The notes: generated by a model from the letters alone, not told the origin. 64,000 nucleotides of DNA from Streptomyces luteolus (GCF_029968015.1 NZ_JASCIS010000004.1:186001-250000); one strand, 5' to 3'; shown: positions 40,774 to 49,793, counted from the stretch's first letter. Numbers and translations: made by a program.

Positions 40774-41910
40774 ATGTCGTACCGCAGCATCTTCATCTTG
40801 GGCGACGAGGCATGGCCGGGCCTGAAGTTCAATCCGGCCAAGGGCGACTTGGAAGCGATCGACGATCTCGCGTCGGACGTGAAGGCCGTCAGTACCGAAC
40901 TCGACGAGCTTGAGGAGCTGTTGACCTCCATCGGGAAGAACAGCGGTGTCTGGCGGGGGGAGGCGGCCGAGCGCTTCTCGAAGAAGCTGGGCAAACTCCC
41001 CAAGTACCTGAACCAGGGCTCCGATTCCATGGGCAGGTGTGCCAAGACCCTGCATAAGTGGCACAGCCAGCTGTCGCAGATGCAGCACAACGCGCAGGGC
41101 TTGGAGGCCGAGGCCGTTACCGCCCGGCGTGAGGCCGACCGGCTCACGAGCGCGTACAACTCGGAGAACGACCGGCTCAGGGCGCTCGGCCCCATGCCCG
41201 CCGACGAGGCCGACCGGCTCAATCAAAAGCTGGACCGGCAGCGAGCCGAGGTGGAACAGGCGCAGGACAAGCTGGAGAAGCTGATCCGCGAGGCCGAGGA
41301 CATCTACGGCCGGTGGAACGACCGGGCCCAGATCGCCGAAGCGGCCATCATCGAGGCGTCCGAGAACCACCCGCCGGACTTCGGCTTCTGGGAGCGGGTC
41401 GGCGACGGCCTGAAGGAAGTGGCGCGAGACGCCGGCGACTGGCTGGCCGAGAACGCTGATTTGTTGTCCACGATTTCCTCGGCTCTGACCACGGCCGCGC
41501 TCGCCTGCCAGATCATTCCCGGCATCGGCACTGCCGCGGGCGTGGCTCTGGGTGCTGCGGCAGGAGCCTTCGCACTCGGCGCGATGGCCGGGCATGCTGT
41601 CCAGGGAATGCGCGGACAGAAGATGGGCTGGGTGAAGATGGGGCTGGATGCATTCGGTGTGATCCCGGGCGCGAGTGGGCTCATTGGGCTGGCGAGAGGA
41701 GGGAAAGCGGCAGGGGCCCTGGCTCTGGAGAAGGGGATTCACAGCGGATTTCTGCAGTCGAAGGTCATCCAGCCTGTCGAGTTGAAGATTGCGGGAGCGT
41801 TCGGGAAGACCATGGACGAGGCGGCCATCACGACAATGAATCAGTACACGCAGATGACCATTAAGGCAGGAACTGCCGCCTTCGGCGGGTGGAAAGAAGC
41901 GACCAGCTGA
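40774..41910 (+). CDS. Putative type VII secretion protein with N-terminal T7SS signal-like domain
   Basis: A 378-residue protein. Residues 20-110 are helical with SGVWRGEAAERFSKKLGKLP, the W-x-G turn of T7SS-targeting domains. A coiled coil spans about 110-190 (LEAEAVTARREADRL, LNQKLDRQRAEVEQAQDKLEKL), and an Ala/Gly-rich hydrophobic region about 235-300 (TAALACQIIPGIGTAAGVAL). The tail is short and toxin-free, so this is either a scaffold or a substrate lacking a known toxin domain. ATG with AGGGGGA upstream. It follows the WXG-like gene by 44 bases. Confidence 0.68.
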   Translation: MSYRSIFILGDEAWPGLKFNPAKGDLEAIDDLASDVKAVSTELDELEELLTSIGKNSGVWRGEAAERFSKKLGKLPKYLNQGSDSMGRCAKTLHKWHSQLSQMQHNAQGLEAEAVTARREADRLTSAYNSENDRLRALGPMPADEADRLNQKLDRQRAEVEQAQDKLEKLIREAEDIYGRWNDRAQIAEAAIIEASENHPPDFGFWERVGDGLKEVARDAGDWLAENADLLSTISSALTTAALACQIIPGIGTAAGVALGAAAGAFALGAMAGHAVQGMRGQKMGWVKMGLDAFGVIPGASGLIGLARGGKAAGALALEKGIHSGFLQSKVIQPVELKIAGAFGKTMDEAAITTMNQYTQMTIKAGTAAFGGWKEATS

Positions 41911-41930
41911 GGCTCCGAGGTGCTGCACTT

Positions 41931-42698
41931 ATGCCAAATCGCCCCGGAGAACAGAGGTCTGGAATCAATACCATGGTGGAAGCGCAGACGCGACCGGCGA
42001 AGTTGTTCAACGCGGCGCTGGAGGCGACTGGAGGCGTAGCGGTCGATGGGCTCTTCTACGTCACTCGGCCCGTAATGTCGGACCTGCTGGTGACTCCTTG
42101 GCGGCAGAGGCCATGGGTGCTGAGCGATTCGAGAGTGAAATCCGCTCGTCTATTGAAAGCCCTCAATATAGCCCTTAATGCGCTTCTGTTGGAGTGGACC
42201 AGTAGTAAGATCCTCTACTCCTCCGATAAGGGAGCGGCAAGGGAGCGGGCGAGCCTGGAGCGCAAATCCAATAAGCGTGTAACCAAGAGCACTGATGATT
42301 CTCTGGGTTTCTTCTTCGGTAAGGAAAAAAGCGCCGCAGCAGGCCTGCTGGTGGCCTCGCTGCCACGCTCCAAGGCTCGCGTGCTGAGCCTGCTGTGTTT
42401 CACCCGCGATGAAATCATGCTGCTTCACGTTCCCCAGACGTTTCGGTCGAAGTACTTCGCCAACGTGGCGGAAATCGGCTGGCGCATCGACCGGAACGAG
42501 CTGGAGTGGACTCGGATTTCTTCCCGAAAGGGGACTCCGTACATGCAGTACGGATTCGCCGACGGCAGCTGGATGACCTTCATCACCACACCGGTTGACG
42601 GTCAACCCGCGTTCACCGATCTCTTCCCGCACACCCTCACCAGGGAAGATCCGATTCCGCCGCACCCCGACTACCCCGCACCGGAGCCGAAGAAGTGA
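41931..42698 (+). CDS. Hypothetical protein of the T7SS-like operon, atypical base composition
   Basis: A 255-residue soluble protein with VAVDGLFYVTRPVMSDLLVTP, LLEWTSSKILYS, LLVASLPRSKARVLSLLCFTRDEIMLLHVP and SWMTFITTPVDGQPAF. No domain recognised. The 5' half is clearly poorer in GC than its neighbours and uses many A/T-ending codons, suggesting acquisition. The start is either ATG 41931 or ATG 41973. It overlaps the next gene by four bases. Position suggests a chaperone, immunity or effector role, unproven. Confidence 0.6.
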   Translation: MPNRPGEQRSGINTMVEAQTRPAKLFNAALEATGGVAVDGLFYVTRPVMSDLLVTPWRQRPWVLSDSRVKSARLLKALNIALNALLLEWTSSKILYSSDKGAARERASLERKSNKRVTKSTDDSLGFFFGKEKSAAAGLLVASLPRSKARVLSLLCFTRDEIMLLHVPQTFRSKYFANVAEIGWRIDRNELEWTRISSRKGTPYMQYGFADGSWMTFITTPVDGQPAFTDLFPHTLTREDPIPPHPDYPAPEPKK

Positions 42699-43867
42699 CC
42701 GAAGCTGCAACTGCCGGGCGGTCGACGCTGTACGTCGGCTGGATCATGCCGACGTTCTTCCATCCGCTCCCCGTGGACACCACCGACGTCGATGAAATGG
42801 CCGACCGTCTCGTCGCCATGGCGAAGACGGTGCTGGCCGACCGCAGCACTGACGAACAGCACTTCTTCGCGCAGATGATGTTGAGGCAGACAGCTCAACT
42901 CATCGAGGCGGAGGCCGAGTACGCCGGTCTGTGCTTCGTCGAGCACGAGGGCGAGCAGGCCATGGCCACGCTCCTCGTCAACCGGGTTCCCTCTCTCGGG
43001 AGAAAGGTCGACGAAGCGGCCGAGGCCACGAAGGCCCAGCTGAAGGAGCTTTACCCGAACGACGAAGTCCGCATCAGTGCGTTGGCGGTGGACCACACCC
43101 CCGCCGTCACCCGCATCGGCGGTCTGGAAGTGACCGTCCCGCCCGAAATCTCCCCCGATGGGCAGCCTCAGACCCTCCGGCAGGGCATCATCCAGACGTA
43201 CGTGCCGCTGCCCGGCCAGGGCGAGACGATGGTCTTCGAACTGAACACACCGTCACCCGAAGCCTGGGACATGTACGCGGACATGTTCGATGCCATCGTC
43301 GGCACCCTCGACTGGGCGACAGCCGAAGAGCGAGCCGAACAGCGGGAGTTGCAGCAGAACGCGGCAATCCCCGCCCAGCCCGGGCCGCAGGCACCGGCAC
43401 CGCAGGAGCAGGTTCCGCAGCCACAACAGCCGGAACCCGAGCCCGTCGCCCAAGGGGTGGCCGAGGCCGTCCACCGGATTTCCCGCCTCGTACTGGACGC
43501 AGTCGGTATGCGCGGCCCGGTCGACGAAGCGGCCGATCACCTCGCCGCAGCCCCTTGCCCTCCTTGCCGCGCCAAGGGCCTCACCTCCGGTTGCACGGCG
43601 CGCCACCACTGGGAGATGACCGGCCTGACACCAGCGACGTTGCAGGACATGTTCGCCGCCGCCAGCTCCCACCTGAACGGGAGCAGTTGGTCGCAGGAAT
43701 TCATGACCGAAGGTCAGGCGACCTTCAAGGCTCAGGGCGACTCCATCAGCGCGCAGGGCTACACGGTCTCGCTCACTTCGGATACCGGGCAGCGGCGGCT
43801 CCTCCTCGATGTGGCGACCGCCTGCACTCGAGGCACCGCCACCGCCGTGGTCGACGATTTCGGCTGA
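42695..43867 (+). CDS. Hypothetical protein of the T7SS-like operon with Pro/Gln linker and CPPC motif
   Basis: A 390-residue protein in two parts. Residues 1-220 form an alpha/beta domain (FFHPLPVDTTDVDEMADRLVAM, CFVEHEGEQAMATLLVNRVP, GIIQTYVPLPGQGETMVFELNT, EAWDMYADMFDAIVGTLDW). A Pro/Gln-rich linker (about 225-255) leads to a C-terminal domain with four cysteines in CPPCRAKGLTSGC and downstream. GTG start overlapping the previous stop. Last gene of the operon. No known family; the domain-linker-domain form is common in proteins partnered with WXG100 substrates. Confidence 0.6.
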   Translation: MTEAATAGRSTLYVGWIMPTFFHPLPVDTTDVDEMADRLVAMAKTVLADRSTDEQHFFAQMMLRQTAQLIEAEAEYAGLCFVEHEGEQAMATLLVNRVPSLGRKVDEAAEATKAQLKELYPNDEVRISALAVDHTPAVTRIGGLEVTVPPEISPDGQPQTLRQGIIQTYVPLPGQGETMVFELNTPSPEAWDMYADMFDAIVGTLDWATAEERAEQRELQQNAAIPAQPGPQAPAPQEQVPQPQQPEPEPVAQGVAEAVHRISRLVLDAVGMRGPVDEAADHLAAAPCPPCRAKGLTSGCTARHHWEMTGLTPATLQDMFAAASSHLNGSSWSQEFMTEGQATFKAQGDSISAQGYTVSLTSDTGQRRLLLDVATACTRGTATAVVDDFG

Positions 43868-43983
43868 GGGGGACCGCAGCCAGAATCCCCGGCTGCCTGA
43901 AGAACCTCTAGGCCAACCGCCCGCTCTTTGGCATGATCAGGCCCGGCACGCGCACATACGTACGACTTCCGGGGGAGGTAGCC

Positions 43984-44913
43984 GTGATCCTCACGGTCAC
44001 GCTCAACACCGCCCTGGACTTCACCTACCGCGTCCCGCGCCTGACCCCGCACGCCTCGCACCGCGTCACCGACGTCACCGAACGCCCCGGCGGCAAGGGC
44101 CTGAACGTCGCCCGCGTGCTCGCCGCGCTCGGCCGTCCCGTCACGGTCACCGGCTTCGCGGGCGGCTCCACCGGAGCGGCCCTGCGTGCCCAACTGGCCG
44201 AGGACATTGGCGTACGGGACGCGCTCCTGGACGTGGCGGGCCGCACCCGCCGCACCGTCGCCGTCGTCGACGAGCGCACCGGCGACACCACCCAGCTGAA
44301 CGAGCCGGGCCCACTCGTCAGCCCCGCCGAGTGGGCCCGATTCCTCACCTCCTACGAGGAGTTGCTGACCTCGGCCGACGCGGTCGCCCTCTGCGGAAGC
44401 CTGCCGCCCGGCGTCCCCGTCGGCGCGTACGCGCGGCTGATCCGGGCCGCCCGCGCCGCGCGGGTCCCCGTACTCCTGGACACCAGCGGCGAGCCGCTGC
44501 GCCGGGGCATCGCCGCCCGCCCCGACGTGGTCAAGCCCAACGCCGACGAGCTGGCCGAACTCACCGGCTCCCACGAGCCGTTGCGCGCCACCCGGGACGC
44601 GCGCCGCCGCGGCGCCCATGCCGTCGTCGCCTCGCTCGGCGCGGACGGACTGCTCGCGGCCACCCCGGACGGCGCCTGGCAGGCCGCCCCGCCCGCGGCG
44701 GTACGCGGGAACCCCACGGGGGCGGGGGACTCGGTGGTGGCGGCCCTGGTCGCAGGCCTGGCCGAGGCCTCCCCCTGGCCCCGCCGCCTGACCCATGCGG
44801 TGGCTCTCTCGGCGGCGACCGTACTGGCACCGGTGGCGGGAGAGTTCGACGCCGCGGCGTACGAGGAGTTCTTGGGACGGGTCGCGGTGACGGAGCGGGC
44901 CGGTGCGGCGTGA
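43984..44913 (+). CDS. PfkB-family hexose-phosphate kinase (1-phosphofructokinase / tagatose-6-P kinase type)
   Basis: A 309-residue ribokinase-fold kinase: LTVTLNTALDFTYRVP, ERPGGKGLNVARVLAALG (substrate loop), VKPNADELAELTG and the catalytic NPTGAGDSVVAALVAG with the base aspartate. The opening motif and GGKGLNVAR place it in the FruK/LacC/PfkB-2 branch, which phosphorylates fructose-1-P, fructose-6-P or tagatose-6-P. GTG 43984 follows GGGGGAGG. It is directly followed, across a dispersed repeat, by a class II aldolase, so the product is probably a ketose bisphosphate. Confidence 0.88.
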   Translation: MILTVTLNTALDFTYRVPRLTPHASHRVTDVTERPGGKGLNVARVLAALGRPVTVTGFAGGSTGAALRAQLAEDIGVRDALLDVAGRTRRTVAVVDERTGDTTQLNEPGPLVSPAEWARFLTSYEELLTSADAVALCGSLPPGVPVGAYARLIRAARAARVPVLLDTSGEPLRRGIAARPDVVKPNADELAELTGSHEPLRATRDARRRGAHAVVASLGADGLLAATPDGAWQAAPPAAVRGNPTGAGDSVVAALVAGLAEASPWPRRLTHAVALSAATVLAPVAGEFDAAAYEEFLGRVAVTERAGAA

Positions 44914-44937
44914 CCGACGCCGACGGCGGGCTTTGTT

Positions 44938-45073
44938 CCCCACCCCGCCCCTTCCCGAACTGGGGCTCCGCCCCAGACCCCGCTCCTCAAACGCCGGAGG
45001 GGCTGATTTTTCAGCCCCTCCGGCGATTGAGGAGGCCCGTCCGGCGAGGACTTTCGGGAAGGGGCGGGTAGGG
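44938..45073. repeat. Dispersed inverted repeat, copy R4
   Basis: CCCCACCCCGCCCCTTCCCG at the left and CTTTCGGGAAGGGGCGGGTA at the right enclose the inner pair CTCCTCAAACGCCGGAGGGG / CCCCTCCGGCGATTGAGGAG around TTTTTC. It separates the PfkB kinase and aldolase genes, which run in the same direction. Confidence 0.87.
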
Positions 45074-45138
45074 GAAGAGAACGCCTCGGCCCGTACCCGA
45101 CAACGCACCGCAACCGCTAGGCACACCCAGGGGGACCC

Positions 45139-46029
45139 ATGCCGCTAGTGAGTACGGCCGAACTCGTCACCGACGCACAAGCCGCGCGCAGCGCAGTCGC
45201 CGCCTTCAACGTCATCACCCTCGAACACGCGGAGGCCATCGCCGCAGGCGCCGAACGAGCCGGCCGCCCGGCCATCCTCCAACTCTCCGAGAACGCCGTG
45301 AAGTTCCACGGCAACCGCCTCGCCCCGATCGCAGCCGCCACCACCGCCGTGGCCCGCTCCTCCACCGCCCGCCTCGCCCTGCACCTCGACCACGTCACGG
45401 AGGTGGACCTGCTGCGCGCCGCCCACCCGGAGGGCATCGGCTCGGTGATGTTCGACGCGTCGAAGCTGTCGTACGCGGAGAACGTCAAGGCCACGGCGGA
45501 CGCGGTGCGTTGGGGGCACGAGCGGGGCATCTGGGTCGAGGCCGAACTCGGCAAGGTCGGCGGCAAGGAGGGCGAGCCCCCGCTGGACGCGCACGCCCCG
45601 GGCGTACGGACGGACCCGCGCGAGGCCGCCGCGTACACCGCCGCCACCGGTGTGGACGCTCTGGCCGTCGCCGTGGGCTCCGCGCACGCGATGACGGAGC
45701 GCACGGCCGCCCTGGACCACGCGTTGATCACGGAGCTGCGGGACGCCGTGCCCGTACCGCTGGTGCTGCACGGCTCAAGTGGCGTACCGGACACGGAGAT
45801 CCGCCGGGCCGTCGCCGCGGGCATGGTCAAGATCAATGTGGGGACGGCGCTCAACACGGCGTTCACCGGCGCCGCCCGCGCCTTCCTGGAGGCTCACCCC
45901 TCGACGGTCGACCCCCGGAAATACCTCGCCCCCGCTCGCGAGGCGATGACGGGGACGGTGGCGCACTTCCTGGGGCTGCTGGGGCCGCTGGGGCTGCCGG
46001 AATCGGGCGCTACTTCCAGCCCTTGCTGA
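45139..46029 (+). CDS. Class II ketose-bisphosphate aldolase (KbaY/GatY/FbaA type)
   Basis: A 296-residue zinc aldolase. AFNVITLEHAEAIAAGAE at the N-terminus, the catalytic and zinc region LALHLDHVTEV, VMFDASKLSYAEN, VEAELGKVGGKEG, AVAVGSAHAM, LVLHGSSGVPDTEIRRAVAAGMVKINVGT. It cleaves fructose- or tagatose-1,6-bisphosphate to two triose phosphates. With the PfkB kinase upstream it would complete a route from an amino-sugar-derived hexose phosphate to glycolysis. Its last 20 bases overlap the convergent CBM-like gene. Confidence 0.88.
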   Translation: MPLVSTAELVTDAQAARSAVAAFNVITLEHAEAIAAGAERAGRPAILQLSENAVKFHGNRLAPIAAATTAVARSSTARLALHLDHVTEVDLLRAAHPEGIGSVMFDASKLSYAENVKATADAVRWGHERGIWVEAELGKVGGKEGEPPLDAHAPGVRTDPREAAAYTAATGVDALAVAVGSAHAMTERTAALDHALITELRDAVPVPLVLHGSSGVPDTEIRRAVAAGMVKINVGTALNTAFTGAARAFLEAHPSTVDPRKYLAPAREAMTGTVAHFLGLLGPLGLPESGATSSPC

Positions 46030-46975
46030 GCGACACCTGATCGAGGTTGGCCTCGCACTGGTCGCCGGTCTCGCAGGAGATCTTGATCGTGTTGGTGCCC
46101 TTGGTGAGGAGGATGTTGGCCCAGGTGTTGGTCCAGCCCTTCTCCCAGTCGCCTTCCTCCGCCTTGGCGAAGTTGCCCATGTTCAGCTTGCGGTCCTGCT
46201 GCTTGCCGTTGATGGTCAGCGTCGTCGACTGGTCCTTGCCCGGCACGCCGTACTGCACATGGAGCGTGTACTTGCCGTTCTTCGGGATACCGTGGAAGGT
46301 CCAAGTCGCCGAGGCGCCCGGGGTGTTGAACCCCTGGACGTAGGTGCCGGACCTGGCGCCCTGGACGTCGGAGGCCGTGGACGTGCCGCCCGCCAAGGTC
46401 AGCGCCTTCGCGTCCTCCTTCGGCAGCTCCACCTTCTCCTCGTCCTTCGCCGGCTCGTCCTTCGGCTGCTCGCCCTGGCCGCCGTCCGCACCGGCCGAGC
46501 TGCCCGAGCCCGCCTGGTTCGAGCCGGGGCCCGGGTCCTCGTCGCCGTTGCTGAGCATGGCCGCGCCGATGCCGACGACGACCGCGGCGACCACCGCGAT
46601 CGCGCCGATCAGCAGACCCTTGGTGTTGGGCCCGCGCCCGCCCCGGTCGTCGCGCCCGCCCCGGTCGTCGCCGGGCAGCGGCTGCCTGCGGGTGGACTGA
46701 CCGCCGGGCAGGGTCTCGGGCGCGGCGTAGTGCGCGTTCTGCTGCGGCACCTGCTGGCCCGCGCCCACGCCGGCTCCCGCTCCCGCTCCGCCCGCGCCCT
46801 GCTGCCCGTACTGCCGCTCGCCGACGGTACGGACCTGCTGGTACGAGGAGCCGCGGCCGGGGTAGCCGTAGCCGCCGCCGGGCGGGGTGGCGCCGGAGGC
46901 CTGGCCGTCGGCGTACAGATAGCCGAACGGGTCGTCGTCCTCGGGCGTGCTCGCGCCGTTGTTGCCGGCCGTCAT
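46010..46975 (-). CDS. Membrane-anchored protein with a C-terminal CBM35/CBM6-like domain
   Basis: A 321-residue protein. The cytoplasmic N-terminus is Gly/Gln-rich (about 1-110), followed by one TM helix (GLLIGAIAVVAAVVVGIGAAML), an acidic low-complexity stalk, and an external beta-sandwich from about 190 with ASATWTFHGIPKNGKYTLHVQYG, TTLTINGKQQDRKLNM and NTIKISCETGDQCEANLDQVSL. The last segment is the D-x-V/I-x-L end of CBM6/CBM35 modules. It may bind sugar at the cell surface. ATG 46975 with AGGAG is chosen over ATG 46993. Confidence 0.8.
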   Translation of the reverse strand: MTAGNNGASTPEDDDPFGYLYADGQASGATPPGGGYGYPGRGSSYQQVRTVGERQYGQQGAGGAGAGAGVGAGQQVPQQNAHYAAPETLPGGQSTRRQPLPGDDRGGRDDRGGRGPNTKGLLIGAIAVVAAVVVGIGAAMLSNGDEDPGPGSNQAGSGSSAGADGGQGEQPKDEPAKDEEKVELPKEDAKALTLAGGTSTASDVQGARSGTYVQGFNTPGASATWTFHGIPKNGKYTLHVQYGVPGKDQSTTLTINGKQQDRKLNMGNFAKAEEGDWEKGWTNTWANILLTKGTNTIKISCETGDQCEANLDQVSLSKGWK

Positions 46976-47098
46976 CCCTCGGTCACTCCTCATGCAGATC
47001 GAGTACGGGTGGCGCCACAGGTGTGCAATTGGGGGAGCCTACACGTGCGGACCGCCCCCGCACTGCGACGCATTTCTCCCCACCGCGCTGACCTGCGG

Positions 47099-48802
47099 CT
47101 ATCCGGCCCGCCTGTGCTGTTTGGCACGAGAACGTTTCTCGATGTACATCCGCTGGTCGGCCGACTGCAGTACTTCCTCCGCCGACATTCCGCAGTGCGC
47201 CCAGCCGATCCCGAAGCTCGCGCCGACCCGCACCGCGCGTCCGTCGACCCGGATCGGCGGGATGATCGCGTTCCGCAGCCGTACGGCGAGGTCCGCGGCG
47301 TCCGCCCGGCCGAGTCCGTCGGCGAGGACCACGAACTCGTCGCCGCCGAGCCGGGCCACCGTGTCCCCGTCCCGCACGCCGCTGGTCAGCCTGCGCGCGA
47401 CCTCGATGAGGACGGCGTCGCCGGTGTGGTGCCCGAAGCGGTCGTTGATCGACTTGAAGCCGTCGAGGTCGCAGAAGAGGACGGCGAGCCCCTTCGTCCC
47501 GTCGTCGGTGTCGCCCTCGGGCGCGACGGTGTGCACATGGTGGTCGAAGGCCTCCAGGCCGTGCGGCATGCTCGCGCCCGGGTAGGAGGAGGCCTGAGCG
47601 TTGCTGTCGTACGCGTCGTGTGTGCCGTACCCGTCGTCGTATCCCTCGGGGTTCCTGAACGCGGGCGGGGTGCCGTAGACCGCGTCCAGGGCGTGGGCGC
47701 TCTCCTGCGGGTCCGGCGGACGCCGGCAGAGGCGGGCGCTCAGCCGGGACCGCAGCTCGGCGGAGTTGGGCAGCCCGGTGAGCGAGTCGTGCGAGGCGCG
47801 GTGGGCGAGCTGGAGCTCGCGGCGCTTGCGCTCCTCGATGTCCTCGACGTGGGTGAGCAGGAACCGGGGCCCGTCGGCGGCGTCCGCGACGACGGAGTTG
47901 CGCAGCGAGACCCAGAGATACGTTCCGTCACGCCGCCCGAGCCGCAGTTCGGCCCGCCCGCCCTCGGCGGAGGTGCGCAGGAGTGTGCCGATGTCCTCCG
48001 GGTGCACGAGGTCGGAGAAGGAGTACCGCCGCATCGCCGCGGCGGGCCGCCCGAGCAGCCGGCACAGCGCGTCGTTGGTCCGCAGGATGCGGCCGTGGTG
48101 GTCGCCGCCCATCTCGGCGATGGCCATGCCGCTCGGCGCGTACTCGAAGGCCTGCCGGAACGACTCTTCACTGGCCCGCAGCGCCTGCTGCTCGCGCTCC
48201 AGGCGGACCAGGGCGCGCTGCATGTTTGCTCGCAGCCGGGCGTTATTGATTGCAATGGCGGCCTGCGAGGCGTACATCTGCAGCGCCTCGCGCCCCCACG
48301 CGCCGGGGTGGCGTCCGTTGCGCGGCCGGTCCACCGAGATGACGCCGAGCAGCTCTCCGCGGGTGGCCCCGCTCCCGTACATCGGGGCGTAGAGGCGGTC
48401 CAGGGGGTGCCACTCGTCCTCGAAGCGCGGCTCGGGCCCCTCGGTGTGCCACTGCGGGACGTCGTCCTCCAGGAGCGCCCAGCCCTCGCTGTGCGGGATG
48501 AAGCGGAGCGCGCCCCAGGCCTGGCCCATCGCGAGCCGCCGCTCCCAGGACTCCCGGGAGCCGACCCGGCCGGTGATCAGGGCCTCGGCGGCGGCGCTGC
48601 CCGCGAAGGCGGCGACGACGAGGTCTCCGTCGGGACGTACGAGGTTGACGCACGCGAGCTCGTATCCGAGTCCCTGCACCACGCCGTCGGCGACGGTCTG
48701 CAGGGTGTCGGCGAGGCTGCGCGCCGTGTTCAGCTCCGCGACCACCTGGTGCAGCTGCCGCAGGGTCGCAAGACGGACGTAAGGCTCCGACTCGGTCTCC
48801 AT
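47099..48802 (-). CDS. cdgB: CdgB-like GAF-PAS-GGDEF diguanylate cyclase
   Basis: A 567-residue cytosolic enzyme making cyclic di-GMP. GAF domain about 20-190, PAS about 210-325 (FRQAFEYAPSGMAIAEM, DGTYLWVSLRNSVV), GGDEF domain about 335-560. The active site RLGGDEFVV (GGDEF at 486-490) and the inhibitory RxxD site (477-480, five residues upstream) are intact. A roughly 80-residue Tyr/Asp/Gly-rich insertion (about 359-437) separates SHDSLTGLPNSAEL from the rest of the cyclase fold. The domain order matches CdgB, a BldD-regulated developmental cyclase of Streptomyces. Confidence 0.9.
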   Translation of the reverse strand: METESEPYVRLATLRQLHQVVAELNTARSLADTLQTVADGVVQGLGYELACVNLVRPDGDLVVAAFAGSAAAEALITGRVGSRESWERRLAMGQAWGALRFIPHSEGWALLEDDVPQWHTEGPEPRFEDEWHPLDRLYAPMYGSGATRGELLGVISVDRPRNGRHPGAWGREALQMYASQAAIAINNARLRANMQRALVRLEREQQALRASEESFRQAFEYAPSGMAIAEMGGDHHGRILRTNDALCRLLGRPAAAMRRYSFSDLVHPEDIGTLLRTSAEGGRAELRLGRRDGTYLWVSLRNSVVADAADGPRFLLTHVEDIEERKRRELQLAHRASHDSLTGLPNSAELRSRLSARLCRRPPDPQESAHALDAVYGTPPAFRNPEGYDDGYGTHDAYDSNAQASSYPGASMPHGLEAFDHHVHTVAPEGDTDDGTKGLAVLFCDLDGFKSINDRFGHHTGDAVLIEVARRLTSGVRDGDTVARLGGDEFVVLADGLGRADAADLAVRLRNAIIPPIRVDGRAVRVGASFGIGWAHCGMSAEEVLQSADQRMYIEKRSRAKQHRRAG

Positions 48803-48954
48803 GCTCGCTCTCCCCGAGACCTCGACAGCAACTCCTGGATTCCTGGTGCCCTTAGCGCTGGTGCCCTTAGTGTCTGATTGCCTCCGATTGCCTCCGCCAC
48901 TGAATCACAGCGAGCTGCTCACTCGGTACACAGGGTCAACAAAATATGGAGCCT

Positions 48955-48975
48955 GTGACTCAAGTCACAAGTGAC
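48955..48975. promoter_or_regulatory. Overlapping palindromes upstream of cdgB
   Basis: GTGACT-CA-AGTCAC (48955-48968) overlaps GTCAC-AA-GTGAC (48964-48975). They lie about 150 bases before the cdgB start in a 399-base gap (48803-49201) without genes. The sequence partly resembles the BldD box, which would suit cdgB, but the match is incomplete. Tandem copies of TGGTGCCCTTAG lie nearer the gene (about 48845-48870). Confidence 0.5.
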
Positions 48976-49081
48976 GTGAACGAGTGGGAGGTACGGGGTG
49001 GATCTCCGCGTACGTTTCCTGAACGCAAAGCTGTTGGGTGGGGCATCTTTCCAGCCGCGTACTCGCGGGTAGTCGGCGGGG

Positions 49082-49131
49082 GGTGCCAGGGGGTGCCGGG
49101 GAGTGCCGGGGAGTGCCGGGGAGTGCTGGGG
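49082..49131. repeat. 10-bp tandem repeat (GAGTGCCGGG)
   Basis: Five head-to-tail copies of G(A/G)GTGCCGGG occupy the region upstream of the flavin reductase gene. Purely non-coding in appearance. Confidence 0.88.
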
Positions 49132-49201
49132 CGGGAGACCTAGGCGGTCTCGGTCCGGGGTCCGATGCCGGGGCGGGCCTGCCGGGGCTAGCGTCTTGGT
49201 C

Positions 49202-49744
49202 GTGTCCACCGTGCTGAAGTCTCATCCTGTTGAGGTGAGCAACGAAGATTTCCGTGCCGCCATGTCCCGGCTCGCCGCAGGCGTCGTCCTCGTCACCGCG
49301 CGGGAGGGCGAGCTGGGCGAGGGCGGCCCCGCCGCGGAGGACGTCGGCATGACGGCCACGGCGTTCATGTCGGTGTCCCTCGATCCGCCGCTGGTCCTGG
49401 TCAGCCTGCGGGAGGGCTCGCGTATGGACGATCTCCTCGCGGAGCAGCCGCGTTGGGGCGTCTCGGTCCTGGCCGGGGACCAGCGGCAGATCGCGGGCCG
49501 CTTCGCGATGAAGGGCCGCATCAGCGACCGTCTCCTCTTCGCGGACCTCCCGTACGTACGGGGTACGGAGTCCGGCGCCCCGTTGATCGACGGCGCGCTC
49601 GCGACGCTGGAGTGCGAGACGGAACAACGCGTCGAGGCGGGCGACCACACCCTGGTCGTGGGCCGAGTCCTGACGGCCTCCTTCCCGTCGTCGGACGGGG
49701 ACCCGCTGCTGTACTTCAAGGGGCGGTACCGGCACTTGGGGTGA
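49202..49744 (+). CDS. Flavin reductase-like protein (FMN-binding split barrel)
   Basis: A 180-residue protein of the HpaC/ActVB type: FRAAMSRLAAGVVLVTARE, GMTATAFMSVSLDPPLVLVSL (flavin-binding), WGVSVLAGDQRQIAGRFA, GDHTLVVGRVL and a C-terminal PLLYFKGRYRHLG. It would reduce FMN/FAD for a partner monooxygenase or act as a stand-alone flavin oxidoreductase. No partner oxygenase is adjacent. GTG 49202 fits the family's length. Confidence 0.87.
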   Translation: MSTVLKSHPVEVSNEDFRAAMSRLAAGVVLVTAREGELGEGGPAAEDVGMTATAFMSVSLDPPLVLVSLREGSRMDDLLAEQPRWGVSVLAGDQRQIAGRFAMKGRISDRLLFADLPYVRGTESGAPLIDGALATLECETEQRVEAGDHTLVVGRVLTASFPSSDGDPLLYFKGRYRHLG

Positions 49745-49767
49745 GCTTCGCCGGAACCCCCTCGGGT

Positions 49768-49784
49768 GATACCGGACTGGTATC
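49768..49784. promoter_or_regulatory. Operator palindrome of the toxin-antitoxin operon
   Basis: GATACC-GGACT-GGTATC is a perfect 6-bp inverted repeat ending nine bases before the antitoxin ATG. This is the expected position for autorepression by the ribbon-helix-helix antitoxin, with possible overlap of the core promoter. Confidence 0.75.
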
Positions 49785-49793
49785 GTCGACTGC

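Noticed and set aside
48955..48975. Firm BldD-box assignment upstream of cdgB
   Set aside because: The palindrome only partly fits the BldD consensus, so it is reported as an unassigned regulatory palindrome.
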